Assembly (NCBI GenBank): GCA_950022655.1
Contig: OX465582.1
Location: 93,634,704-93,698,703, forward strand
DNA length: 64,000 nucleotides
From: Alentia gelatinosa
Lineage: Eukaryota; Annelida; Polychaeta; Phyllodocida; Polynoidae
Reading direction: 5' to 3'
Part shown: in pieces, positions 54,595 through 64,000 of the stretch
Numbering within the stretch: the first letter of the stretch is position 1
Layout: the number at the start of each line of letters is the position of its first letter
Notes under the pieces: model-generated
Database searches by the model: none
What the model saw: the letters and a program-made list of their open reading frames with translations, nothing else
Told to the model about the DNA's origin: nothing
Program-made: the position numbers and the translations under genes

Positions 54595-54842
54595 CTGATA
54601 TTTTTGTCCGGTAGGCTTAGCGATAAGAACTCGTTGTTCATGCCCTCACGAGGATTACAGTCCGTTCCCTATGGTCTTTATCCTGTGCAACATCCATTCT
54701 TTTAGTGTGTACAGGGATGAGATAAATACAGAAATCAAAGAAGTAATTTCCAACTCGTTTGAACGCTACGAGATATTCATTCCGCTGTCGCCTTGTTCAT
54801 ATATCACTCCACATCAAACTTATGGACAATTTCTTTTTGTTA
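54592..54842 (+). mobile_element. Hairpin element HP-C, copy 2
   Basis: ATATTTTTGTCCGGTAGGCT then TAGCGATAAGAAC, GTGTACAGGGATGAGATAAA and CCAACTCGTTTGAACGCTAC match copy 1 (3580-3835) in order. Confidence 0.6.
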
Positions 54843-55289
54843 AGACTTTTATTTAGGCTGACAATGCTCAGCTGATAAATATATCTGCTGGTTTCAATGC
54901 ATGTCCAGTTCATGCTTAGATATAGTTCTCACGGTTTTCCTCGGTCTTAGCATTACAAGCATACAAAATGACAAGAAAAATCAAAACAAAGGAGTGATAA
55001 TGTTCGACATGGTCAAGAAAATAACTGCATCAAATTGGGGCAATAAATCACAATATCGTTAGCAACACTGATGTTGAGTTACACGTAAGGAGCTAGATCT
55101 CGTCCTTTAGAATTCTCGAGTTATGGAATAAATTCATTTTGGTTTTATTTCCCATGTAATAATATACTCGTCGATGGGCTATAGTACACTCTGTCTAAGT
55201 TTCTCCTTTAAGAGCTTTTTAAATGCTGAAATTGACCAAAGCTTGTTGGTTTCTTCTTTAATATTCAAATCAAGACTTTTGTTTTCTGT
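54843..55289. other. Non-coding, nothing recognised
   Basis: AT-rich sequence upstream of the promoter-like island. Confidence 0.4.
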
Positions 55290-55379
55290 ATGTCATGGTC
55301 GGGGAAAATGCCATGCCGTCCATATAGGGCGGGCTCTAGAGTATCGGTTTTGGTCAGTCACAAACCCACGAATTATCGC

Positions 55380-55488
55380 CCAACAGCGGATGCTGCAACC
55401 GGAAGTGGTGTCACGCGCAGGCGCACTGCCGGCAGCAGGGGTCACGTGACTTCCCATGAGGTATTGACACGGGTGATTCGTTGTCAAG
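55380..55488 (+). promoter_or_regulatory. Promoter-like island (ETS, NRF1-like, E-box)
   Basis: ACCGGAAGTG (55398-55407, ETS), GCGCAGGCGC (55415-55424, NRF1-like) and GTCACGTGAC (55441-55450, palindromic USF-type E-box) cluster within 55 bp in a locally GC-rich patch. An ATG in good context follows at 55489. This is the clearest promoter signature in the window. Confidence 0.55.
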
Positions 55489-55604
55489 ATGTCTCTGAAC
55501 CCAGACAGATTTATACGGGAGGGGGAACCCAGGAGCCCCGGCCCCATCTACCACCGCCGGGCAGTGCGTGGAGGGCAAGGGGCGTGCTATGGGGTTTACG
55601 TATA
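55489..55604 (+). CDS. Candidate first coding exon (MSLNPDRF...), 3' limit unknown
   Basis: CAAGATGT gives an A at -3. The frame reads MSLNPDRFIREGEPRSPGP and then IYHRRAVRGGQGACYGVYVY before entering the family-T transposon at 55605. GC-rich codons and the promoter island directly upstream support a real start. No strong donor is seen; GCAGTGCGT (about 55561) is a weak one. The protein family is not recognised. The transposon may lie in the first intron or may have truncated the gene. Confidence 0.4.
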
Positions 55605-55606
55605 TA

Positions 55607-56517
55607 CAGTAAAACCCCTCTTAAGGGGACACCCTCCGTTCCGGGCCAAGTGACCCCTTAAGCGGGGTGTCCCCTTAAGCGGGGTTTTCAGTATGCCAGT
55701 GGTTATACAATAGAGAATACCTACATAAATGAAGGAAACGATGGTTATTAGGTTAAAAGGTTCATTAATAAATAAGCAAATAAATATAAATTATACAATA
55801 TAAATGAATATAAATGAATATAAACGAATATAAATGTACAAAAAATTAGAAATGAATAGATAAAAGAGGTTGAAGATGGATATGCCACCCTTGTGAAATT
55901 TGCTCCTTTGTACACCCCCGTTCAATGTACGCCCCCCCCCCCCCCCGAAGTCAGCAGCCCTATGACCGTGAGCCGCCCAGAGCCGCGACGGCTCACTGAA
56001 TACCGCACCTTCAAAGCCACCAGCCCGCCCTGTGTCGCCCACCGCTAACCTGTAAGCGGACCTCTAACCCCGTACCTCATGTCCCTCAAAACTAGTAGAG
56101 AAGTCATACCCCTACCCCTAAGTCCTGCTTTGATCTTAAAGGACTCTGACAACAAGGTTCCAATTGTGATCTTCTGCTTATTTATGTGTTTGTATATATG
56201 TTACTACAAGGAAAAGATGTTAATGTACATGCGGAACTGGAGGCGCATTAAAACCAGCAAACATTTTGTTGAGCGACGACCAGTATAAATAAAAGACCTA
56301 AAAGAACCGCAAAAAAACTGGCCCCTTAAGCGGGGTTTTTAAGCATTTCTGTACCGAAAAACTGTCCCCTAAAGCAGGGTGTCCCCTTAAGCGGGGTGCC
56401 CCTTAAGCGGGGTTAAAGTAAAGTCTTAATAGAGGGAAAAATTTCCGTTCCGAGCAAATTGAGCCCTGAAGCGGGGTGTCCCCTTAAGCGGGGTGTCCCG
56501 GAAGAGGGGTTTTACTG
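55607..56517. mobile_element. pogo/Tigger-like element, family T, copy 2
   Basis: CAGTAAAACCCCTCTTAAGG and its inverse GAAGAGGGGTTTTACTG are flanked by TA (55605-55606 and 56518-56519). Multiple CCTTAAGCGGGG words lie near both ends. The 911-bp interior has no transposase frame. The TA duplication and CAGTAAAACC tip are typical of the pogo branch of Tc1/mariner. Confidence 0.8.
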
Positions 56518-56714
56518 TAGTATTGTAAGAATCAGACTAGCTACCAACTTCATCAAAACCCATTCACTGTACATATTCACATATAACTGTTCAACTGTGT
56601 AAGAAGCCGAATTGTTACCTACTATTTCCCGGAAGAGCTGTTTGTATTATAAAAAGAATGAAATAAAGCACACTTGAAAGAGAAAATGGTACTCCTCTAG
56701 TTCACCGTATTTCA

Positions 56715-56925
56715 GTTTGTCTATATATATATATATATGTATATATATTTACATATATTACAGAGAGCGCGAGTGAGAAAAGAGGGAGAAAGAGGAGAAA
56801 ATAGGAAAAGAGAGAAGAAAGGAAAGGGAGGAAGGAGGGAGAGAAGGGAGAGAGAGAGAGGGAGAGATAAAGAGGTATGAATGGAGAGAGAAAGGAGAGA
56901 GAGGGCGTAAGGAGGAGAGATAGCC
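56715..56925. repeat. AT microsatellite and GA-rich low-complexity tract
   Basis: (TA)n at 56720-56760 is followed by GAGAGAGGGAGAAAGAGGAG-type purine-rich sequence to about 56915. The minus-strand Leu/Ser/Phe-rich frames are artefacts. Confidence 0.9.
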
Positions 56926-57026
56926 AGACAGACAAAAAGCGGAAGCCCTAGATGTGAAGATATGAGCTCTGAGGTGTAAATGATCATTTCTTGGTTTCAT
57001 TCTCTATAGTGCAATACCCGTCTTAC

Positions 57027-57320
57027 CCAGCGTTTACACTAGACGATTCTAGACAACGATTCTAGAATTCAACACCACCTGATGACTTTCAGCCCTAAAT
57101 GGCCAAACATCGTCTAGTGTTAAAGCCAAACGATGACGACTACAGAATACGTCTGATTATTTCTGATTATGCAATTTGGCACCATATGACGATTATGCAG
57201 ACCATTGGACGCCGACGACTTTTTCTAAACCGCTTGAAGTAATCGTCAAGATACCTGATGATTCTGTAAAACCTCAGTCACCATACATTTCTATAAAAAG
57301 TCTACTAGTGTAAACGTTAG
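57027..57320. mobile_element. MITE-H, copy 2
   Basis: CCAGCGTTTACACTAGACGA left and CTACTAGTGTAAACGTTAG right are inverted. GACGACT/AGTCGTC words and CACCACCTGATGACT occur inside. Confidence 0.65.
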
Positions 57321-57339
57321 AGGAAATTTCTCTTGGGTC

Positions 57340-58085
57340 GACAACTATTGCTGACGATATTGTGTAATCGAGCACCACCTGACGACTATCAAGGGCTGGT
57401 TCCACCAGCACGATAGAATTGCCATCCTATGTCTTGGTATATCTTGTTATATCTTACAGTGTTGCAATATGTCGTACCTACTTCGTAGCGCAATGATATG
57501 TATACTTTTTCACGATGTCATGTGTATATTTGGGAACTCTACCACTGCGACACCTCAAGACACATCGCGGCAAATATGCACACGATTATTCAAAACCTTG
57601 CAAGGTTCAGCAAGACAACCAAATCATGACTTATCTCACTGTATCTTGTGTGGGTTGACGAAATCAGCACTTAACCCATTCAGGGCGAAAATGTCTGCAG
57701 ACATTATGTACATGGGGGGCGAAAATGCCTACAGGCATTATGTACACAGGGGCGAGAATGCCTACAGGCATTCATTATATATTCAGGCATTTACTAATAA
57801 ATACTATAAAGAGTTTGTGTAAAATATCGGAAGATATGTTTGGAAATCAATGCATTTTGTATACTGTTTCAAAAAAAGATTGAACTATGGCAATACAGAA
57901 GTTTTCTAGGTCACATGACAAGTAAAACTTTCCTGAATGCCTCAAGGCATTCTCGTCCCCAGAGACATACGGCCCAAGGGCATCCTAGCCCCTGCAGCTA
58001 CTGGCACCCACCAACCAGCTCGCCTGGAAAGGGTTAAGCTAGACAATCTATCGTCATGTTTTAGTCGTCTTTTGTAAACGCCCTC
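57340..58085. mobile_element. MITE-H-like copy 3, interrupted
   Basis: GAGCACCACCTGACGACTAT at the left and TTAGTCGTCTTTTGTAAACG at the right belong to H. In between is unrelated sequence with a GGTTCCACCAGCACGATAGA tip (57401) and the complete MITE I copy 2. Assignment of the left end is tentative. Confidence 0.4.
57671..58037 (+). mobile_element. piggyBac-type MITE I, copy 2 (complete)
   Basis: TTAA at both ends (57671-57674 and 58034-58037), tips CCCATTCAGGGCG and GGAAAGGG. The body carries a series of ATGTCTGCAGACAT and ATGCCTACAGGCAT near-palindromes and closes with GCATTCTCGTCCCCAGAGAC. It is the reference for the interrupted copy at 42621. Confidence 0.85.
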
Positions 58086-58229
58086 ATTGAGTGCATGTGT
58101 CACAGAGAACTGGGCCTCGAGTTCACATGAGTTCATTTCAGTGAGTGGCGCCATATTCCGCCGCCAGACGTCACTGGCACGACGACACAACACTTCCGTT
58201 TCCGGTCTGCCATTTCCGGTAGCCTCCAC
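58086..58229 (-). CDS. Candidate minus-strand first exon (tentative)
   Basis: A minus-strand frame from ATG at 58229 reads MEATGNGRPETEVLCRRASD, then VWRRN, then MAPLTEMNSCELEAQFSVTH (second ATG, inside the YY1-like element) and ends in MITE-H sequence at about 58085. Either ATG could serve. No confident donor is identified and the protein is not recognised. Confidence 0.25.
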
Positions 58230-58260
58230 ATCACGTGACGTTTGACGGGACAGGTGTAAT
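58140..58260 (-). promoter_or_regulatory. Promoter-like island (YY1, CRE-like, ETS, E-box)
   Basis: GCGCCATATT (58148; minus strand AATATGGCGC, YY1-like), GACGTCAC (58168), TTCCG/TTTCCGG sites (58194, 58199, 58211) and ATCACGTGAC (58230) cluster within ~100 bp. YY1-type elements usually lie just downstream of the start site with the ATG inside, which points to the minus strand; divergent activity is possible. Confidence 0.45.
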
Positions 58261-58487
58261 AGGTCTACGGACCAGCGTGAGTGCAGTCAGGTCGACGTCA
58301 GAACAAAATGTAATCTCAAACAGAGTGTAACTTGTGACAGCAACTGATATTTATGTCTGGGAACGAGAAGAACAAAGTACAACAAAGTTTTAGATGATTA
58401 TATGTTAGTAACCTGCCATATATAATCAAAACTATACTGTCTGGCGTAGGATTGCAATGTCTTGTGGTGTGCAGTACCGTCACTTTA

Positions 58488-58765
58488 TTTCACCCCTGGT
58501 ATTTCTTTCCCCATAGATTTAACATTGGGAACCCGTGTCTAACGCCCATTACATATTTAGGAAAAATATCCAATGGGGGATAATATCATAAATGTCAGCC
58601 CATTAGTCAATATTAAGGGTGAGATAAATTCAGAAACCCATTCAAGTTTAGGGTCAGAGCTCGATCCCATCTCATTTGAATCACTATGTAATTCATGCGG
58701 CTTGGCCTTGTGAAATACTATGTGATTCAAACTCCATGGGATACGGGCTCAGACCCTAAACTTTC
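58488..58765 (+). mobile_element. Hairpin element HP-C, copy 3
   Basis: TTTCACCCCTGGTATTTCTT, CCCATAGATTTAACATTGGG and GGGTGAGATAAATTCAGAAA match copies 1 and 2. Its second half is a clear hairpin, GTTTAGGGTCAGAGCTCGAT (58646) against ACGGGCTCAGACCCTAAAC (58743-58761), with ACTATGTAATTC / GAAATACTATGTG inside. Confidence 0.7.
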
Positions 58766-58861
58766 ATAGGTCTCCTCTATAGTAACCTTCATGATATTCT
58801 GCTCATTGTCATATAGGTTGTTATTATTGTCAATACTCACTTTTATATACTAATATAATAA

Positions 58862-59100
58862 TATGAGAAAACGTGGTTACTGAGCCCGTACGGATGGCCG
58901 TTCGAGGTCATTTGATGATAAAAATACGGCCCGACACCGCAGGTGGGAGGGCCGTATTTTTTCATCAAATGACCGAGAACGGACACCGTACAGGCTCAGT
59001 CACTACGTTTTCTTATTACTAAACACCTCCGAATCGTTTAAAACGCCCTTTTATTAACTTTACAAAGACCATAAAGACTACTGCAATTCACTACGGCCCG
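58862..59100 (-). mobile_element. Palindromic MITE-E, copy 3 (reverse)
   Basis: GAGAAAACGTGGTTACTGAG to CTCAGTCACTACGTTTTC, with CATTTGATGATAAAAATACG and its mirror inside. The flank GTTTAAAACGCC, TACAAAGACC and GCAATTCACTACGGCCCG on the right corresponds to the left flank of copy 2. Confidence 0.75.
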
Positions 59101-59599
59101 TTGTCACAGCGGGCGCGAACATTATTTATACTACACCCCTAACAGCGGGCAGTATCTCATACATGTTCGGCCATAGGTGTATAGTAATATTATATTACAG
59201 TTTTTTACAATGTTTCATGTACCATGTTCAATCATATTTTAGTCTTCCTTGATATCCTCTCTAGTCAATGGGGACAGTAGGGAATGCTGATTGGGATACA
59301 GTTGTTGGGCATCAATAGAGAGATCTAAATCCAAGAAAATGAAATTTTGAAAAAAGAAGAGGTTGCAACTAGATACACAGATAGTCAGGGAGAATGATAA
59401 AGAACATTGAGTAATATTTATACTTACTTTACATACACTTTTAAGAAACAATTAGAACATAAAATGATGATGGGAGCAAAGAAATAGACCACACTATATT
59501 GCAATCCTTTTATTGGTGATTGACAGGATTGTTCATATGATGACATGTAAAATCTGAAATGGCTGATGGAAAGTGAAATCTTGCATCTTAAAACAGCCT
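59101..59599. other. Non-coding, nothing recognised
   Basis: No gene or repeat with ends. A TTCGGCCATAGGTGTATAGT stretch (59165-59185) distantly resembles the HP-D tip. Confidence 0.4.
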
Positions 59600-60015
59600 A
59601 AAGGGGGGCGTCCACCAACCACGACAAGGCTACGACAAGTGCCGACATGAAAGTTCCATCCGCAGCCTTGTCGTGAAAAGAGCAGTGTCGGGACAGCGGT
59701 GTCGGGGCGTGTCGTAGACGTTGCTGGTTGCTGTAAAATAGGCGCCCATCGTTCCGACACACTACAACAGTGATATCGAGGAAACCACAACACTCCACAA
59801 CAAAGGTCCAGTCGTAGCAAAAATCGAACATGTTTGATATTGTCGTAGCCTTGTCGTAAGGCCCCCTGTCGTGGCCTTGGAGTAGCCTCTTGTCGGAAAC
59901 TGGGGTCCACCAACCAGGACAAGGCTACGTCAAGGCTTCCAATCGTAGAGCTGTCGTGGACCTTGTCGGAAAGCCATTGTCGTAGCCTTGTCGTGGTTGG
60001 TGGACGCCCCCCTTT
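59600..60015 (-). mobile_element. MITE-G, copy 2 (reverse)
   Basis: AAAGGGGGGCGTCCACCAAC left and GTTGGTGGACGCCCCCCTTT right. The interior is collinear with copy 1 when reversed (CAACACTCCACAACAAAGGT, GTCGTAGCAAAAATCGAACA). The 185-codon minus frame is a by-product. Confidence 0.85.
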
Positions 60016-60218
60016 ACTATCACAGCAACTGTTCACACTATTGGTGCGTTCTGTCATTGAGGCCAAACTGAGCATTGTCTGACTTGACAACGGCCTATAC
60101 TAAACGACCCACTGCTAATGGAAGACCTGGTCCTATATATTATCCTGCGTCAGCACTATCAGCTGGGGTCACTGACCGACAGCCCAGAAATTGATATTAT
60201 TATGTAGTGCGGATGAGA

Positions 60219-60740
60219 TACATACACAATAATGACTGGTTTTGTGTACGAGTGGCCGTAGTCTCCGAGTAGTTGACGCGTAGTATTATCCGAGCGATTA
60301 GCGAGGATATTACATCGCCAAAGAAACAGTTATTTTTGTATTTAATAACCACCTACAAGATTAATAACAAGTCTATTGCAATTAAAAGGTTTCTGTAAGC
60401 CATTTAGTTCCAGACAACACAGCATTGTCAAGCGTGGCAGTAATTCGGTGTAGACTTACACCAATAATATAGTTCGCCATTAACCTGTGATTTTAGCGTA
60501 CAAAGTATGTTATGACAGTGATATTTGATGGTAAATGAGATTATTATGATTGATTCTAAATAATTAGCATTGAATAAACATTCAAGAAACTTATTTCAAA
60601 GTACATGATGATTCAACCTCATTATGGACAGGACTATTTTTCCGGAATCTCCTGCCAGAATCCTGCCAGAATCTCCAGGTAGCTGATTCCAGGCACTCTA
60701 TACATTTCCTATGGAGATTCAGTATTAGGTGGGTAACAAA
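60219..60740 (+). mobile_element. Hairpin element HP-A, copy 10 (long form)
   Basis: The left arm to GCGAGGATATTACATCG is preserved, but the right arm is mostly lost (AAAGAAACAGTTATTTTTGT). The tail from ACCTACAAGATTAATAACAA to ATTAGGTGGGTAACAAAATT aligns with copy 6, extending the family consensus to about 520 bp. Confidence 0.75.
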
Positions 60741-60869
60741 ATTCAAGCTGGGCCTCTACTATCCTGCTAAATGAATCTCCACCCTTGTTGAGAGCTATAA
60801 TGATGATAACGAATTCAAAAAGTGTTGGAGTTTTTATCATCCAAAATATGATGTGAAATTGATAGTCAA

Positions 60870-60995
60870 AAGTATCGTTCTGGTATTATTTGCTAGACAG
60901 GTGCAATGGTAATTGCAAAATATCTTTCTGGTATTATTTGCTGTACAAATGTAATGACAATTACAAAACACCTGTCTGGTATTATTTGTTACACA
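60870..60995 (+). repeat. 48-bp tandem repeat, about 2.6 copies
   Basis: TCTGGTATTATTTGCTAGAC-type unit starts lie at 60878, 60926 and 60974, exactly 48 bp apart, each followed by CAATGGTAATTGCAAAA-like sequence. Confidence 0.85.
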
Positions 60996-61009
60996 ATGGA
61001 CTTGGATGA

Positions 61010-61716
61010 CCTGGGCCCTGTTTTTCAGTCAAGACATAATCGCCCAACGTAACCCTAAGATGTCTTCACGATTGGAAGACAATTTGCAAGACACAAAATG
61101 GCGGGTGTGCTATAGACACGGTCTCAGTGCGGCGCGCTCGATCGCCGCTAAAAGTGTCTCAAGTCTAGAACTGTCTCAAGCTCTATCAAAGCTCACTGTG
61201 TGTATATAGAGGATTCCCCTTGCTTCCCATTCGAATCTAGGAATGAAATTTTAACACGAGTAAGGGAGACATATAACTTATAATCGTACCAAATATGAAG
61301 AAGATGGGCCACACCGTTTCGAAGATATCGGCGTTTGAACTTTGTCATAGCAAACGTCTGCTCTGGCCATTGCACCCTCCCACCTCCAGTGACCTCGGGG
61401 TCACTGCATAAATTAGAGTCACGTGAGCGTAGGGGTACACTGGCCACCAGAGCAGAGATTGCTTAATTCCTACGGGAAGTGAAGTTGCGCATTCTGTACG
61501 ACATGTCCATAGATGTCTTAGGTCTAAGACAATTTGGAAGACATTTGGAACCACGTGACCCTAAAGATGTCTTATCTATAGTACACCTGACTGCAGCCTA
61601 AGTGCTCTTAACGGACAATCGTTGGCCGATCCCCAAAGATGTCTTATTTATAGTACACTGACAGCTGTAAGATATCTTACAAAGAGGATATCGTGACTGA
61701 AAAACAGGGCCCTGGA
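61010..61716. mobile_element. TIR element P3 with iterated AGATGTCTTA motifs
   Basis: CTGGGCCCTGTTTTTCAGTC left and GACTGAAAAACAGGGCCCTG right. AGATGTCTT and AAGACAT words recur near both ends (61060-61085; 61510-61690). The centre holds a strong hairpin CAGTGACC-TCGG-GGTCACTG and the core shared with P2 (GGTCACTGCATAAATTAG, ACACTGGCCACCAGAGCAG). Confidence 0.75.
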
Positions 61717-61879
61717 TTAGAAACAAACCGCCACTGGTGTATCCATGATTATCTTGGCATTTTGGCTGGGTTTCCGATAATAGCTGCACTCCGGTCAAAT
61801 AGCGTTGGTTCAGGATTTCGCCACGAGGAGCGCCACAGTCGTGAAAACGATCATAATACCCAGATAAATCACCAAAGTA

Positions 61880-62350
61880 TTCCCAATTATCTAGAAACAC
61901 GCAGCACATTTAACACCATAATTCCAACTGTTCTGTATAGGTATCGACTCGGAACTCTTGATGAAATAGTTTATTGAGGTCTTGAATTTATCGATGTCAA
62001 ACCTCCGGAAATAAAATAATTCTGACTCCCGACCCCACCCAAAGTGACCCTAAATCTGCAAATTATTCGGGAATTCCAAACACACATAGGGAAATAATTT
62101 TAACCGTTCTATTTAGGAACATACTTGGAATCGTTAATGAACTAGTTTATTCAGGCTTGGTGAGGTGGGAATGATTTCAAAATATTGATTTTCCATGCCT
62201 GATTATCTGTGAATGAAGAAGTTCTGCTTGCCGTCCCACAAAATCTGCCAATTGTTTAGAACCCCCAACACACTTAGAGCCATAGTCTTTACTGTCCGTT
62301 TCAGGTACATAGCTCGAATCGTTGATGGAATAGGTTATTAAGGCTTGGTG
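61880..62350 (+). repeat. ~180-bp tandem repeat, about 2.6 copies
   Basis: CCAATTATCTAGAAACACGC (61882), CAAATTATTCGGGAATTCCA (62059) and CCAATTGTTTAGAACCCCCA (62248) begin related units; each continues with ACTGTTC-TTTAGGTACAT, CTCGGAATCGTTGATG and GTTTATTGAGGCTTGGTGA-like blocks. Unit lengths are 177 and 189 bp and divergence is considerable. Confidence 0.7.
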
Positions 62351-62355
62351 AAGTG

Positions 62356-63385
62356 GACGCCCACGCCTACACACCCACAAAATTCACGCTCACACCAGCC
62401 ACACCTACACCATCCACAGCCACACCATCCACAACTACACACCCACATTTACACACTCACACTTACATAACTACCAAATTCACACTCACACCATCAGCAC
62501 CTACACTTACACACCCACAAATATCACACCCACATCATCCACATCTACACCATGTACATGCACACCCACTCCATTCACACCTACCCAGCACCTACACAAC
62601 CACACCTATACATCCACAAAATTCACACTCACACCTACACAACCACACCTACACACCCACACTATTCACACCCACTCCATCCAGCCCCCCCCCAGCCTCA
62701 CACCTACACACCCAAAAAATTCACACCACACCATCCACACCTACACCATCCACAGCCACACCTACACCATCCACAGCCACACACTCCACAACTACACACC
62801 CACATTTACATACTCCCACACCCACACATCAGCACCTACACTAACACACCCACAAAAATCACACCCACATCATCCACATCTACACCATGTACATGCACAC
62901 CCACACCATCGACACCTACCCCCACACCTACACAACCACACCTATACATCCACAAAATTCATACTCACACCTACACAACCACACCTAAACACCAACACAA
63001 TTCACACCCACTCTATCCATCCCCCACCCCCACACCTATACACCCACAAAATTCACACTCACATCATCGACAGCTACCCCAACACCTACACAACCACACC
63101 TACACACCCACACCTACACACCCACACCTACACAACCACAAAATCCACACCCACACCATTCATACCTACCCAGCACCTACACACCAACACCTACACACCC
63201 ACAAAGTTCACACCTACACCTACACAGCCACACAATTCACGCCCACAACGACACAACCACACCTACACACCCACAAAATTCACACCTACACCATCCACAC
63301 CTACACGGCCACACCTACACACCCTGGAAATCCACAGCCACAATAAACCATACCTACACCATCTACATACACACCCACACCATCC
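62356..63385. repeat. CCACACCTACACAACCACA minisatellite
   Basis: A C/A-rich 12-20 bp unit (CACACCTACACACCCACAAA, with AATTCACACTCACAC and CATCCACACCTACAC variants) repeats irregularly for 1 kb with nearly all C, A and T on the plus strand. Two His/Thr/Pro frames of 163 and 264 codons arise from it and are not considered genes. Confidence 0.9.
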
Positions 63386-63780
63386 CAGAGATTGTGATGA
63401 ACGAGGAGAAGCCTTAGAGTAAAACCATCACCATGACATCAAAATCAACGGTGTTTTGCTTCTGCAAATAGTAGCCAGATTGTACAATTCAATTATTCCC
63501 GAAGTGTTAGAGCTCATTGTGGCTATGGAGTAGTGTGACTTGATGTAGCATGTTGATATGTCAATCATTGATAGGTAGTCTGCCACCCCCGTGTAATACG
63601 CTAAGGTTTACGCTTCACTAAATTAATCAATCAAAGTCAAGTCTGCAGACTCCAATCTCCCAAACCTGGAAATAAAACAAAGATAGTCCGCCGATTAATT
63701 GATTCCCTCCTTTTATTCCCCTGCTCGATGCTGGTATCGGCATACTACCTCAATTATCGCTCAATGATGAGCTGCTGGTG
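63386..63780. other. Non-coding, nothing recognised
   Basis: Single-copy-looking sequence between the minisatellite and the promoter-like edge; a possible short terminal exon at 63384-63415 is too small to support. Confidence 0.4.
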
Positions 63781-63789
63781 CTCGGCGAG

Positions 63790-64000
63790 CTGCTATTTCC
63801 GGTGACGGGTCAAGGAGGTGGTGTGGTGGGGAGTGGGGGATGGGTGGGGTTTGAGACTCCCCATACTCCAGACCAGATTAGAAGACAAAACTCGGGTCCG
63901 TCCTAAAATAACTTCTTAGTTCCAGAAATAGCCGCTAGATCGATCGCCAGGCGTCGCTCACCGCAGCACCGCTCACCGGAAGTACCCTGCCCGCACAACG
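63790..64000. promoter_or_regulatory. Promoter-like GC island at the window edge
   Basis: TTTCCGGTGACGGGTCA (about 63796) and CACCGGAAGT (63975-63984) are ETS-type sites, and TGACG is CRE-like. The last 60 bp are CpG-rich relative to the window. A gene probably starts just beyond the right edge or runs leftward from it; the window ends before this can be decided. Confidence 0.35.

Noticed and set aside
62552..63346. 264-codon His/Thr/Pro frame
   Set aside because: It follows the CCACACCTACA minisatellite exactly; two overlapping frames show the same bias.
63384..63418. Short last-exon candidate after CACACCATCCCAG
   Set aside because: Only about ten codons, reachable in two frames, next to a C/A-rich array that mimics an acceptor tract.

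Overview
The window is animal nuclear DNA. It is AT-rich and intron-containing, has no bacterial gene organisation, and is dominated by non-autonomous transposons, palindromes and tandem repeats. The repeats include TTAGGG-like interstitial tracts, 3' tails of LINE reverse transcriptases and TTAA-flanked piggyBac-type MITEs. This style fits a marine invertebrate (mollusc, cephalochordate or similar), but the species cannot be fixed from the sequence alone. Repeat family names used here (HP-A, HP-B, MITE-F and so on) are labels I assigned by comparing parts of the window with one another. They are not database names.

Genes: one convincing protein-coding region is present, the single open exon at 27728-29020 (+). 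It is GC-rich in AT-rich surroundings, has a strong Kozak context and an in-frame stop just upstream, and follows a good splice acceptor. Its 430-residue product is largely low-complexity, with two RVxF-type (PP1-docking) motifs and an acidic C-terminus. I do not recognise the family. Weaker gene evidence is limited to promoter-like clusters with possible first exons near 39.84-40.17 kb (+), 55.38-55.6 kb (+) and 58.14-58.26 kb (probably -), a promoter-like right edge, two isolated acceptor-plus-ORF exon candidates (32.99 and 36.15 kb), and two decayed LINE ORF2 C-termini (12.1 and 52.4 kb, both -).

Layout: 0-6.5 kb holds scattered MITEs; 6.9-8.2 kb is a higher-order GGGTAA-rich satellite; 8.4-17.4 kb holds hairpin elements, a LINE tail and telomere-like degenerate arrays; 17.7-22.7 kb is a dense cluster of the two-module HP-D element and a 1.08-kb inverted dimer nested in another element; 22.7-26.6 kb is mostly featureless; 26.6-29.0 kb has a run of four MITE/hairpin modules ending just upstream of the gene; 29-42 kb holds MITEs, some nested; 42.16-46.43 kb is a TIR-bounded block with a 3-kb CCTG/CAGG and CCCGG megasatellite; 46.4-61.7 kb holds nested MITEs, promoter-like islands and LINE debris; 61.9-63.4 kb holds a triplicated ~180-bp unit and a CCACACCTACA minisatellite.

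The most distinctive biology is the repeat landscape. Palindromic modules are assembled in different combinations (A next to B/V or to C), several elements are nested with paralogous near-empty sites visible in the same window, two TIR elements with different termini carry the same internal core, and one locus carries a hammerhead-ribozyme-like motif. Almost all other open frames (up to 549 codons at 44.0-45.7 kb) come from simple repeats or palindromes and are not annotated as genes.
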